From assembly GCF_900114925.1 (NCBI RefSeq), contig NZ_FOUR01000003.1:186001-250000 (forward strand): a stretch of DNA of 64,000 bases. The letters run 5' to 3'. Numbering within the stretch: the stretch's first letter is position 1; each line of letters begins with the position of its first letter. The notes under the pieces were generated by a model, which saw only the letters and a program-made list of their open reading frames with translations, had not been told where the DNA came from and ran no database searches. Source of the DNA: Marinobacter pelagius (lineage in GTDB: Bacteria; Pseudomonadota; Gammaproteobacteria; Pseudomonadales; Oleiphilaceae). Both the position numbers and the translations under genes were made by a program. Positions 57,229 through 64,000 of the stretch are shown here, piece by piece.

Positions 57229-58911
57229 TCAGAACTCCCAGACCACCTTGCTGTTGCGGGCAAACCAGTCTTCCATCCTGTTGTTATAGAAGTCCTCGAT
57301 CACATTCCGTTTGATCTTCATGGTGGGCGTGAGCATGCCGTTCTCCATGGTCCAGGGTTCCTTCACCACCACCACGAAGGCGACCTTTTCATGGGCCTCG
57401 CAGGCCGCGTTCACCGCATCCAGCTCGGCCGCCAGCTCCTGCTCAAGCTCTGAGCGATCGGCGCCCCGTTCCAGCTCATCCCTTGCTTCCTCGGATAGCA
57501 GCACCATCAGGCACGGCTGCGGCTGATTGGCCCCGGCGACGCAAACCACCTCGGCGTGAGGGTGATTGAAGCGGTTCTCGATCGGCACCGGCACCACGTA
57601 TTTGCCCTTCGAGGTCTTGAACAGATCCTTGACCCGGCCGGTGATCCGCAAAAACCCTTGGTTGTCGATTTCACCCATGTCGCCGGTTTTCAGGAAACCA
57701 TCGTCGGTAAGGTCCTCCCGGGTCTTCTCCTCGTTCTTGTAATAGCCGAGCATCTGGCCCGGGCTCCGGACCTGCACTTCGCCGCCTTCACCGATCCGGT
57801 GTTCAACCCCGGGGTTGGCCATTCCCACATACCCGGCTCTGGCCTGGCCCGGGCGGTTGGCATGGGAATACCCGAAGTTCTCCGACATGCCGTACACCTC
57901 CAGCAGCTCCAGGCCCAGGTTGCGGTACCAGGAAACAATCTCTGCCGACAGGGGCGCGGCACCGGTGAGCGCGGCCCGGCAGTGGTCCAGGCCCAGTTGC
58001 CGGAGCACCTTTTTCTTCACCACCGAATTCAGGATCGGGATGTTGAACAGCAGCTTCTGCTTTTTCGGCGGCAATTTGGCATTCACGCCCAGGTAGAACT
58101 TCATCCACAGGCGGGGCACCGAGAAGAACAGCGTCGGCCTGGCCCGCTGAAGGTCTTCCTGGAAAGTATCCAGGGAGTTGGCGAAATAGAGATGGAAGCC
58201 GAAATACAGGGACTGGGTCTCCACCGCCGCCCGCTCCGCCACATGGGCCAGGGGCAGGTACGACAGCATGCGCTCCTCGGAGCTGACCGGGAACAATTGC
58301 TGCAGGCCGTCCGCCACGGAAATCATGTTCCGGAAACTGTGCATGACGCCCTTCGGACGCCCGGTGGAACCGGAGGTGTAGACAATCGTTGCCAGGTCAT
58401 CCGGGTCTGGCATCCGGGGCTTGGCGGGCTCCTGTTCGGCAATGATGTCGAGCCACTTCGGGGTGTCATCCCGGGGCGACAGTGGCAGGGAAATTATCGG
58501 CAGATCGGCAGGCAGGCTGCCCTTGATGTCGTTCCAGCCGTCGGCAGTACCATCCATCTTGCCCAGGAACAGCAACCTGGCCTCACTGTGCTCCAGGATA
58601 TAGGCCGCGGTCTCCCCGTTGAGAGTCGGGTAAAGCGGAACACTGACATGACCAGCCGCCCAGATTGCCAGGTCCGCCAGGATCCAGTAGGCGCTGTTCT
58701 TGCCCAGGAGCCCAATGTTGCTCCGGTCCGGCAGGTCCAGACTCATCAGGTAACCGGCCATCCGGGAAACCTGGTCCGCCGCCTGTTTCCAGGTGATATC
58801 CTCCACACGGCCATCGGGATAGGGCTGGGTGAGATAGACGTTATCGGGTGTTTGCTCCGCCCAGTAATAGAGACAGTGCAGTGAGGTCTGCTTACGAGGA
58901 TCTACCGCCAT
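57229..58911 (-). CDS. Long-chain fatty acid-CoA ligase (AMP-forming)
   Basis: A 560-residue enzyme of the long-chain acyl-CoA synthetase group. The P-loop-like motif IVYTSGSTGRPKGVMHSF is at about 178-195. YLPLAHVAERAAVETQSLYF is typical of the eukaryote-like long-chain ACSL branch rather than of FadD. EVYGMSENFGYSH and GFLKTGDMGEIDNQGFLRIT with the RVKDLFKTSKGKYV linker and Lys region follow. It is more distant from the AlkK-type ligase at 26395, so the cell has at least two acyl-CoA ligases with likely different chain preferences. It has CAGGAG upstream of ATG 58911 and a promoter at 58982-59009. Confidence 0.92.
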   Translation of the reverse strand: MAVDPRKQTSLHCLYYWAEQTPDNVYLTQPYPDGRVEDITWKQAADQVSRMAGYLMSLDLPDRSNIGLLGKNSAYWILADLAIWAAGHVSVPLYPTLNGETAAYILEHSEARLLFLGKMDGTADGWNDIKGSLPADLPIISLPLSPRDDTPKWLDIIAEQEPAKPRMPDPDDLATIVYTSGSTGRPKGVMHSFRNMISVADGLQQLFPVSSEERMLSYLPLAHVAERAAVETQSLYFGFHLYFANSLDTFQEDLQRARPTLFFSVPRLWMKFYLGVNAKLPPKKQKLLFNIPILNSVVKKKVLRQLGLDHCRAALTGAAPLSAEIVSWYRNLGLELLEVYGMSENFGYSHANRPGQARAGYVGMANPGVEHRIGEGGEVQVRSPGQMLGYYKNEEKTREDLTDDGFLKTGDMGEIDNQGFLRITGRVKDLFKTSKGKYVVPVPIENRFNHPHAEVVCVAGANQPQPCLMVLLSEEARDELERGADRSELEQELAAELDAVNAACEAHEKVAFVVVVKEPWTMENGMLTPTMKIKRNVIEDFYNNRMEDWFARNSKVVWEF

Positions 58912-58981
58912 TCGTAACTCCTGATTGTTATTGTTCAGCCGGTGTTGTGCGGTGCTTTATTGTTGTTATGACTTTACCTGC

Positions 58982-59009
58982 ATAGTAGCGGACCTGACCT
59001 TGGCCTCAA
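58982..59009 (-). promoter_or_regulatory. Predicted promoter of the long-chain acyl-CoA ligase
   Basis: On the - strand, TTGAGG at 59009-59004, a 16-bp spacer and TACTAT at 58987-58982, about 70 bp before the ligase start. Confidence 0.5.
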
Positions 59010-59074
59010 TAGCAATAAAGAACGTCCCGGTTGGCCAATTCGTCCGCGCCGAGAAGTTGTTCAAAAAATAAACC

Positions 59075-59102
59075 GTGACATTAATCAAGACTGGTCTACA
59101 GT
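59075..59102 (+). promoter_or_regulatory. Predicted promoter of the 35-residue membrane protein
   Basis: GTGACA at 59075-59080, a 16-bp spacer containing TTAATCAAG, and TACAGT at 59097-59102. The GTGAC-N4-ATCAA part resembles half of an FNR/ANR box, but the left arm is poor. Confidence 0.35.
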
Positions 59103-59153
59103 GAGGGTTACAGCGTATCCAACAAGCAGTCGCATCAATGTCAGGAGATGACT

Positions 59154-59261
59154 ATGAAAACATCGACTCGCTCGGCTCTGATCTTCCCCGCCTGGGGCGT
59201 CATCCTCGTCGGCTCCGCGGCCTTTTTCTACTGTGCCTACGCCGGTCTGCTCGGCGGCTGA
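59154..59261 (+). CDS. 35-residue single-pass membrane protein
   Basis: ATG 59154 has AGGAG six bases upstream. The product MKTSTRSALIFPAWGVILVG continues SAAFFYCAYAGLLGG: a basic start and one helix (about 8-32), as in small accessory subunits of transporters or respiratory complexes. It lies alone between the acyl-CoA ligase (divergent) and the convergent Lrp gene, with its own promoter. It is too short for the usual gene finders. I do not recognise the family. Confidence 0.6.
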   Translation: MKTSTRSALIFPAWGVILVGSAAFFYCAYAGLLGG

Positions 59262-59276
59262 CAGCAGTAATCAGCG

Positions 59277-59705
59277 CTAGCGCCTGAATCGGGTCTCCAG
59301 CACCACCGCTGAATTGGTGCGCTCCACGCCCTCGAGATTACCGATATCATCAAGGACCTTGCTCAGCTCTTCCAGGGACTGGGCCTGGACGATGGCAATC
59401 AGGTCGTACTCGCCGCTGACCGAGAACAGCTGCACAACCTGGCTGATGTCTTCCAGGGCCATGTTGGTTCGTGCCGTAAGCTTCTGGATCACCTTGATTG
59501 ATACATGAGCCTCAACCTGGTTGGCCAGGTACTCCCCGCCCAGTTCCACCGAATAGCCCCGGATGACGCCTGCCTTCTCAAGCCGGGCCAGCCGGTTCTG
59601 GACCGTTGAGCGGGACACATCAAGTGATCTGGCCAGGTCGGTAATGCTGGTTCTGGCGTCCTGCCGGAGCAACATGAGCAGCTTCTGATCCTGGGAATTA
59701 ATCAT
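59277..59705 (-). CDS. Lrp/AsnC-family transcriptional regulator
   Basis: Amino acid-responsive regulator of 142 residues. ATG 59705 (MINSQDQKLL) is the natural start; the frame to 59801 has no support. The HTH domain LLRQDARTSITDLARSLDVS with SRSTVQNRLARLEKAGVIRG is canonical. The RAM ligand domain has QVVQLFSVSGEYDLIAIVQA with VLDDIGNLEGVERTNSAVVL. It is divergent from the arginine succinyltransferase gene at 59822, with 116 bp between them, and so is a good candidate regulator of arginine catabolism here; no site was recognised. Confidence 0.92.
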   Translation of the reverse strand: MINSQDQKLLMLLRQDARTSITDLARSLDVSRSTVQNRLARLEKAGVIRGYSVELGGEYLANQVEAHVSIKVIQKLTARTNMALEDISQVVQLFSVSGEYDLIAIVQAQSLEELSKVLDDIGNLEGVERTNSAVVLETRFRR

Positions 59706-59821
59706 TCTGATATCTTCGTATGGCGATTTGGCAACATTGTATATCACTTCGATCAGATTGAAACTGCAAACCGACAACACTCTTCCCCATACTGGCACCA
59801 AAACAACAGGGAAGATTCGCC

Positions 59822-60946
59822 ATGATCATCAGACCGGTTGCAGCAACAGACCTCGATACCCTCTACCGAATCGCCGATGAGTCCGGCCCCGGTTTCACCT
59901 CCCTGATGCCGGACCGGGACGCACTGGCCCGGAAAATCGACCATGCCAGTGCCAGTTTCCGCCGGGATATCGAGGCACCGGGGGATGAGCACTACCTGTT
60001 TGTCCTGGAAGACGAAGAAACCGGTGCCATCATGGGCACCACCGGCATAGAGGCCCGCACCGGGCAGACACGGCCCCTGTATCACTTCCATCACAACGCG
60101 GTGGTCCATCATTCCCGGGACCTGGGACTGCGCCGTCAGGTGGAGACCCTGACCCGCTGCAGCCATTACAACGGTCACACGGAAATCTGCTCGCTCTATC
60201 TCCGCCCTGAATACCGCAGGGCCAATGCCGGCAAGCTGTTGTCACGGGTCCGGTTCCTGTTCATGGCCCAGCACCCGGAACGCTTTGCCGATACCGTCAT
60301 CGCTGAAATGCGGGGCGTCTCCGATCACGCCGGCCAGTCTCCCTTCTGGAACTGGCTCAGGCAGCACTTCGTTGATATGGAATTCACGTCAGCCACCAGC
60401 CTGGTGGGCTCCGGCTACACTGATTTCATCGAGGAGCTGATGCCGGCGGCGCCGCTGTACACGCACCTGATGAGCGACGAGGCCCGGGCGGTGATCGGTA
60501 AGGTTCACCCCCATACCCGCCCGGCCCTGCGAATGCTGGAGGCCGAGGGTTTTCGCCATCGCGGTTTTGTCGACCTGTTTGATGCCGGGCCGACGGTGGA
60601 ATGTGGCCTGGGGGATATTGCCAGCGCACGGCGTTCAACCCAATGCGCCGCCCGGTTCGCTGGCGCTGCCAGGCCGGGAAAGCTGAGCCAGACCACAGAA
60701 CCGGTGATTGTTGCCACCACCGGTACAAAGGATTTCCGGGCCACGGTGACCGATCAGGCATGGATCGATCCAGACGGCTCCGCGGTTACCCTGTCGCGCC
60801 AACTTGGTGACCAGCTGGGCATCAGTGAACAGGCAGCCGTATGGCTACTGCCCCTCAATCACGCTCGGGCGGATTCCGGGAAACAACCGGCACACCCGGC
60901 GGCCATCCCTGCGGACGAACAAGGAGAAAGACACTATGCACACTGA
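59822..60946 (+). CDS. astA: Arginine N-succinyltransferase AstA
   Basis: First enzyme of the arginine succinyltransferase (AST) pathway: succinyl-CoA plus arginine gives N2-succinylarginine. It has 374 residues, longer than the usual 340 because of a C-terminal tail (HARADSGKQPAHPAAIPADE). Landmarks are MIIRPVAATDLDTLYRIADE, SGPGFTSLMPDRDALARKID, CSHYNGHTEICSLYLRPEYR and GPTVECGLGDIASARRSTQC. The astB, astC, astD and astE genes are not in the window, so the cluster is split or continues elsewhere. It overlaps the DUF1338 gene by 11 bp. Confidence 0.94.
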   Translation: MIIRPVAATDLDTLYRIADESGPGFTSLMPDRDALARKIDHASASFRRDIEAPGDEHYLFVLEDEETGAIMGTTGIEARTGQTRPLYHFHHNAVVHHSRDLGLRRQVETLTRCSHYNGHTEICSLYLRPEYRRANAGKLLSRVRFLFMAQHPERFADTVIAEMRGVSDHAGQSPFWNWLRQHFVDMEFTSATSLVGSGYTDFIEELMPAAPLYTHLMSDEARAVIGKVHPHTRPALRMLEAEGFRHRGFVDLFDAGPTVECGLGDIASARRSTQCAARFAGAARPGKLSQTTEPVIVATTGTKDFRATVTDQAWIDPDGSAVTLSRQLGDQLGISEQAAVWLLPLNHARADSGKQPAHPAAIPADEQGERHYAH

Positions 60947-61742
60947 TTACCAGACCCTGTTCCGTGAACTCTGGGAGAATTACCGGGCCGTCACCCCCTC
61001 GGCAGAGCGGATTCACCGGCTTCTGGCCGAGCGGGAAGCAAGGCCGGTGGTCAATGACCATATCGCGCTGCGCACCTTCAACCTTGACCCGGTTGGGCTG
61101 GATACTCTGGCAGGGCATTTCCTGAATCTCGGTTACGAGGCTTGCGGGGAGTACCACTTCGAGGCCAAGAAGCTCTATGCCCGGCATTTCGAACACCCGG
61201 ACAAACACGCGCCCAAGGTGTTCATCTCGGAGCTGCTGGTGGACCAGTGCTCGCCGAAACTCCAGCAGATCGTGGGTGAGCTGGTCGATCAGGTCGATCC
61301 TGACAGGACCACCGCCGACAACTTCCTGTATTCCGGCCGGCACTGGCAGGTGAGCCACAACACCTACCAGGAATTGCTGGAAGAGAGTGAATACGCAGCC
61401 TGGATGGCGGCCTGGGGCTACCGGGCCAATCATTTCACGGTCAGCATCAATGACCTGGACAGCATTCACAGCGTCGCCGAAATGAACCAGCTGCTCAAGG
61501 ACAACGGCTTTACCGTCAACAGCAGTGGCGGCGAGGTGAAGGGCTCACCGGAGGATTTGCTGGAGCAGTCATCGACCATGGCGGATCGGGTTGCGGTGCG
61601 GTTCTCGGACCGGGAGGCGACCATTCCCAGCTGTTTCTACGAGTTTGCCCTGCGTTATCCTAAACCCGATGGCGAACTGTACAGCGGCTTTGTCGCGGCC
61701 TCGGCGGACAAGATCTTCGAGAGCACCCACGCCGGCAGCTGA
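60936..61742 (+). CDS. DUF1338 family protein, 2-oxoadipate dioxygenase/decarboxylase type
   Basis: Non-heme iron enzyme family related to HglS/YdcJ, which converts 2-oxoadipate to 2-hydroxyglutarate in lysine catabolism. It has 268 residues from ATG 60936 (AGGAG nine bases upstream), much shorter than the 460-residue HglS. Metal ligands of the family appear as His 42 (VNDHIALRTF), His 166 (RANHFTVSIND) and Glu 236 (CFYEFALRYPKP). The start overlaps the astA stop by 11 bp, so the pair is coupled. A role in arginine or lysine breakdown is likely, but the substrate of the short form is unknown. Confidence 0.82.
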   Translation: MHTDYQTLFRELWENYRAVTPSAERIHRLLAEREARPVVNDHIALRTFNLDPVGLDTLAGHFLNLGYEACGEYHFEAKKLYARHFEHPDKHAPKVFISELLVDQCSPKLQQIVGELVDQVDPDRTTADNFLYSGRHWQVSHNTYQELLEESEYAAWMAAWGYRANHFTVSINDLDSIHSVAEMNQLLKDNGFTVNSSGGEVKGSPEDLLEQSSTMADRVAVRFSDREATIPSCFYEFALRYPKPDGELYSGFVAASADKIFESTHAGS

Positions 61743-61753
61743 CCCGGGCGCCT

Positions 61754-62410
61754 TCAGGACCACCCCTGCTCCCCGAGCAGGGGAACGAATCGGACGCCGC
61801 CGAGATTCTCGGTCCGGAATTCGTCCTCCGACACCCGGGTTACCCGCATCAGTGTCTGGGAGACGTGCTCTGAGCCCACCGGAATCACCAGGTACCCGCC
61901 AATCGCCAGCTGATGCTTGAGGGCGTCCGGTACGGCGGGAGCTCCGGCGGCGACGGTGATGCCGTCAAACGGGGCCTCCTCCGGCCAGCCCAGTGTGCCG
62001 TCTCCGCAGCGCACCTGGACATTGTCGAACCCTTCGGCTGCCAGATTCTTCCGGGCCCGTTCCGCGAGCTCCGGAATGCGCTCAATACCGAACACTTCGG
62101 CGGCAATGCAGGCCAGCACAGCCGCCGCATAGCCCGAGCCGGTACCGATATCCAGCACCCGCTCACCACCCCGAAGCTCCAGGGCATCGGTCATCAGGGC
62201 GACAATATAGGGCTGGGAGATGGTCTGGCCAGCGCCGATCGGCAGGGGACCATCCTCGTAGGCGGCGTCCTGCAGGCTGTCGGGCACAAAGGCTTCCCGG
62301 TGAACCCGGCGCATGGCTTCCACCACCAGGGGATCATCAATGCCCCGGCTGATGATCTGGTAATCCACCATGGATTCCCGGCGTGATGTGAACCTGTCTT
62401 CAGCTGTCAT
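61754..62410 (-). CDS. pcm: Protein-L-isoaspartate O-methyltransferase
   Basis: SAM-dependent repair enzyme for isoaspartyl residues, 218 residues. The N-terminal MVDYQIISRGIDDPLVVEAM and FVPDSLQDAAYEDGPLPIGA, with GQTISQPYIVALMTDALE, are the family signature; ERVLDIGTGSGYAAAVLACI is SAM motif I. FDGITVAAGAPAVPDALKHQ follows. It starts at ATG 62410 with GGAGG seven bases upstream. It does not belong to the common surE-pcm-nlpD-rpoS cluster, because those genes are absent here, so it is probably a stand-alone paralog. It is convergent with the DUF1338 gene. Confidence 0.93.
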   Translation of the reverse strand: MTAEDRFTSRRESMVDYQIISRGIDDPLVVEAMRRVHREAFVPDSLQDAAYEDGPLPIGAGQTISQPYIVALMTDALELRGGERVLDIGTGSGYAAAVLACIAAEVFGIERIPELAERARKNLAAEGFDNVQVRCGDGTLGWPEEAPFDGITVAAGAPAVPDALKHQLAIGGYLVIPVGSEHVSQTLMRVTRVSEDEFRTENLGGVRFVPLLGEQGWS

Positions 62411-62504
62411 TTCCAGACCTCCCCGACCCGCTTACCGTCGGTTACAAGCAATAACCTTTTTACAACGGCGAAAGCCGGATCCCGTGTATACGTTTTAGTT
62501 CAGA

Positions 62505-62529
62505 ACTTGCGGTTACAGCAACCGTAAGT
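62505..62529. promoter_or_regulatory. Inverted repeat upstream of AbiTii gene
   Basis: ACTTGCGGTT-ACAGC-AACCGTAAGT: ten-base arms with one mismatch around a 5-bp spacer. It lies 70 bp before the AbiTii start and may be an operator or a leader hairpin. Confidence 0.45.
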
Positions 62530-62599
62530 CACATCAACAACAACAAAAACACGGCAATGGAACAGACCACCCCGAATGACCATTGCCGGGGAGGAAAAC

Positions 62600-63265
62600 A
62601 TGTCTGCATCCGTCAATCACCTGGAGGAACGGACCCAGGATTCCAGTGAACTGGTCGAGGATATCGTGCAATCAGCCATCACCCTTGCCATGATGCTCCG
62701 GCATCGCGAGGTGGCAGCCTGGCTGCGCACGGAATTCGATGGTTACCAGGACCTCGCGTCCACTCCGCCCTATCGCCGGGACCTGCCCGGACATATAGTT
62801 GCCCGCTCGCCCCAGTATGGCTGGATTCCCGCACCACTGGAGGAAGATCAGAAGGCCGAATTTGGCCACATGGACCTGACCGATGGCATCAAGGCGCTGG
62901 AGAAGGTCTGCCTCAACTGCAAGAAAGGTGACGGCAACCGGGTTCCGCTGGAGAAAGAGGCAATGGTAGCCCTGCAGAAGCAGATCAACCTGTCAGCAGA
63001 ACTGGCCATCAATCTCAGCCGGGATGTCTACTGTCGGGTACTGCGCACCGTTCGCGCTGCCATCTACCTGTATGCCCAGGCGCTGATGGCCGAGGGCATT
63101 GAAGGGGAGCATAACCACTACAGCAAGGAAGAGCGGGCCAAGGTCGCCCATCTGGACAATCCCGAAACTTTCTGGCGCAAGGCCATGGACGAGGTGGATA
63201 ACCTGCCGATTCCGGATGTCCGGTCCGTGGGTTTCCTGGAGAAGGTTTTCGGTCGCGCGGGCTGA
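62600..63265 (+). CDS. AbiTii-domain protein
   Basis: A soluble 221-residue protein. ATG 62600 has GGAGG five bases upstream and is preferred to ATG 62576. The N-terminal domain matches the AbiTii pattern: SELVEDIVQSAITLAMMLRH with REVAAWLRTEFDGYQDLAST and PPYRRDLPGHIV, with the conserved W...E..GY....PYR block. QINLSAELAINLSRDVYCRV is a helical segment, and the C-terminus is VRSVGFLEKVFGRAG. AbiTii domains are found in proteins proposed to act in phage defence by abortive infection, usually next to an effector. Here none is nearby, so a defence role is open. Confidence 0.72.
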   Translation: MSASVNHLEERTQDSSELVEDIVQSAITLAMMLRHREVAAWLRTEFDGYQDLASTPPYRRDLPGHIVARSPQYGWIPAPLEEDQKAEFGHMDLTDGIKALEKVCLNCKKGDGNRVPLEKEAMVALQKQINLSAELAINLSRDVYCRVLRTVRAAIYLYAQALMAEGIEGEHNHYSKEERAKVAHLDNPETFWRKAMDEVDNLPIPDVRSVGFLEKVFGRAG

Positions 63266-63275
63266 GGGGATTTCC

Positions 63276-64000
63276 TCAGCCCAGCACACTGACCATACCC
63301 ACACTGCTGACCACCAGCAGGACTACCCCGAGCACCCGGTAAAAAACCGGGGTCTCGGCTCTGAGCATGCGGTCATGCACGTACAGCCCGATCACATGGC
63401 CGACTGCGGCACAGGGCAGTAACCACAGGTGGTGGATAAGTTGCAGGTCCACACCAGCCCAGACGAACGCGGCCATCTTGATCAGCACCAGGATGAACCA
63501 GAGTGCGAACAGGGTATCCCTGAGCTTCTCCTTCACCACATGCTGCGCGGCAACCGCGATGATCAGCGGTGCCCCGATCAGGGACGTACCGCTGATATAG
63601 CCCCCCACCATCAGGAAAATCGCATCCACGGTCTTGCTGCCACTGCGGAACGGCTTGTTGATGATGTAGGACACCGAATACAGCGCCACAATCACAAAGA
63701 TGATCGCACTCAGAACGTTACCCGGCATGGTGATCAGGCCGAACACCCCGATCAGCTTGGGCACGATCATGATGCCAAGAATCCGCCACAGGTAGGGCCA
63801 GTCCACCGTGCCTCCTTCCACCGGGTTCTCCCGGCTGCGGTTCTTCCGGTTATTCATCCAGATGGTCAGGGATGAAAACACCAGCAGGTGCACCGCAATG
63901 ATCGGCAGAAACACCAGTGGCTCGTCGTAGACCAGCAGGAGAAACGGCAGGGACAGGACCGCTCCGCCAAACCCCAGGCCCGAACGGACAAATCCGCTCC
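63276..64000 (-). CDS. TauE/SafE (sulfite exporter-like) permease, N-terminus cut by window edge
   Basis: Membrane transporter of the TauE/SafE family. The frame is open to the window edge, and the first visible codons read SGFVRSGLGFGGAVLSLPFL, which contains the family's G.GG..L..P loop; the start lies outside the window. The stretch ISGTSLIGAPLIIAVAAQHV in the second half is the second repeat. Helices continue to about the end (YRVLGVVLLVVSSVGMVSVL). Substrate could be an organosulfonate, sulfite or another anion. It is convergent with the AbiTii gene, with a 10-bp gap. Confidence 0.88.
   Translation of the reverse strand, partial: SGFVRSGLGFGGAVLSLPFLLLVYDEPLVFLPIIAVHLLVFSSLTIWMNNRKNRSRENPVEGGTVDWPYLWRILGIMIVPKLIGVFGLITMPGNVLSAIIFVIVALYSVSYIINKPFRSGSKTVDAIFLMVGGYISGTSLIGAPLIIAVAAQHVVKEKLRDTLFALWFILVLIKMAAFVWAGVDLQLIHHLWLLPCAAVGHVIGLYVHDRMLRAETPVFYRVLGVVLLVVSSVGMVSVLG

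Overview
The window looks like chromosomal core DNA from a marine, hydrocarbon-degrading gammaproteobacterium, most likely Marinobacter or a close relative. This is inferred from a membrane alkane hydroxylase (AlkB), a medium-chain acyl-CoA ligase of the AlkK type, a seven-function Mrp Na+/H+ antiporter operon, several Marinobacter-type small families (DUF6316, DUF4870, DUF1415, DUF3750) and the GC-rich codon use. No rRNA, tRNA, CRISPR array, prophage or transposase gene was seen.

Layout. 1-6.3 kb: DMT permease (cut by the edge), TRAP solute-binding lipoprotein, MscS channel, unknown protein, RlmJ and an MFS transporter. 6.3-10.7 kb: two paralogous DUF6316 genes flank an OmpA-like porin and a calcium-binding-repeat lipoprotein; both DUF6316 promoters carry nearly the same CRP/Vfr-like palindrome. 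10.8-13 kb: Tat-exported PhoX phosphatase behind a tandem PhoB-box array. 13.4-18.6 kb: alkB behind two FadR/GntR-like palindromes, an acyl-CoA dehydrogenase and a GlxA-type AraC regulator. 18.7-26.2 kb: CNNM/CorC protein, the mrpA(B)CDEFG operon and ppnP. 26.4-33 kb: acyl-CoA ligase, PhoX-like and PhoD phosphatases, and dadA, with REP-like hairpin triplets in the gaps. 33-41.4 kb: yciH, a DUF4136 lipoprotein, yigZ, a Cpx-like two-component system divergent from a CpxP/Spy protein, a FemAB/GNAT-like protein, a coupled pncA-pncB pair and dodecin. 41.4-46.2 kb: DUF3750, azlCD, leucine dehydrogenase behind a LiuR-like site, and an NSS transporter. 46.2-54.3 kb: sirtuin, spermidine-synthase-like protein, DUF1415, ABC-F protein YbiT, PpiC-VanZ, a creatinase-like M24 protein and an RNase Z-like hydrolase. 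54.3-64 kb: DUF2059, an SLT-like protein, LysR, a second acyl-CoA ligase, Lrp, AstA with a DUF1338 protein, Pcm, an AbiTii protein and a TauE/SafE permease cut by the edge.

Themes. The genes point to alkane and fatty-acid use (alkB, two acyl-CoA ligases, acyl-CoA dehydrogenase), phosphate scavenging (three exported phosphatases), sodium and pH homeostasis (Mrp), branched-chain amino acid handling (azlCD, leucine dehydrogenase, NSS), NAD salvage (sirtuin, pncA, pncB) and arginine succinylation (astA).

Most unusual. Four large stem-loop elements share a conserved 52-58 nt head but have unrelated, almost perfectly self-complementary 27-29 bp stems. They occur as two pairs. Each pair shares its own head type and brackets exactly one gene: the acyl-CoA dehydrogenase (15151-17356) and the DUF1415 gene (48051-48901). 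A second repeat family consists of 30-bp GGGGTCAG palindromes in alternating A-B-A triplets; two triplets bracket the phoX-like/phoD pair. These two families are the best candidates for an undescribed system in the window.
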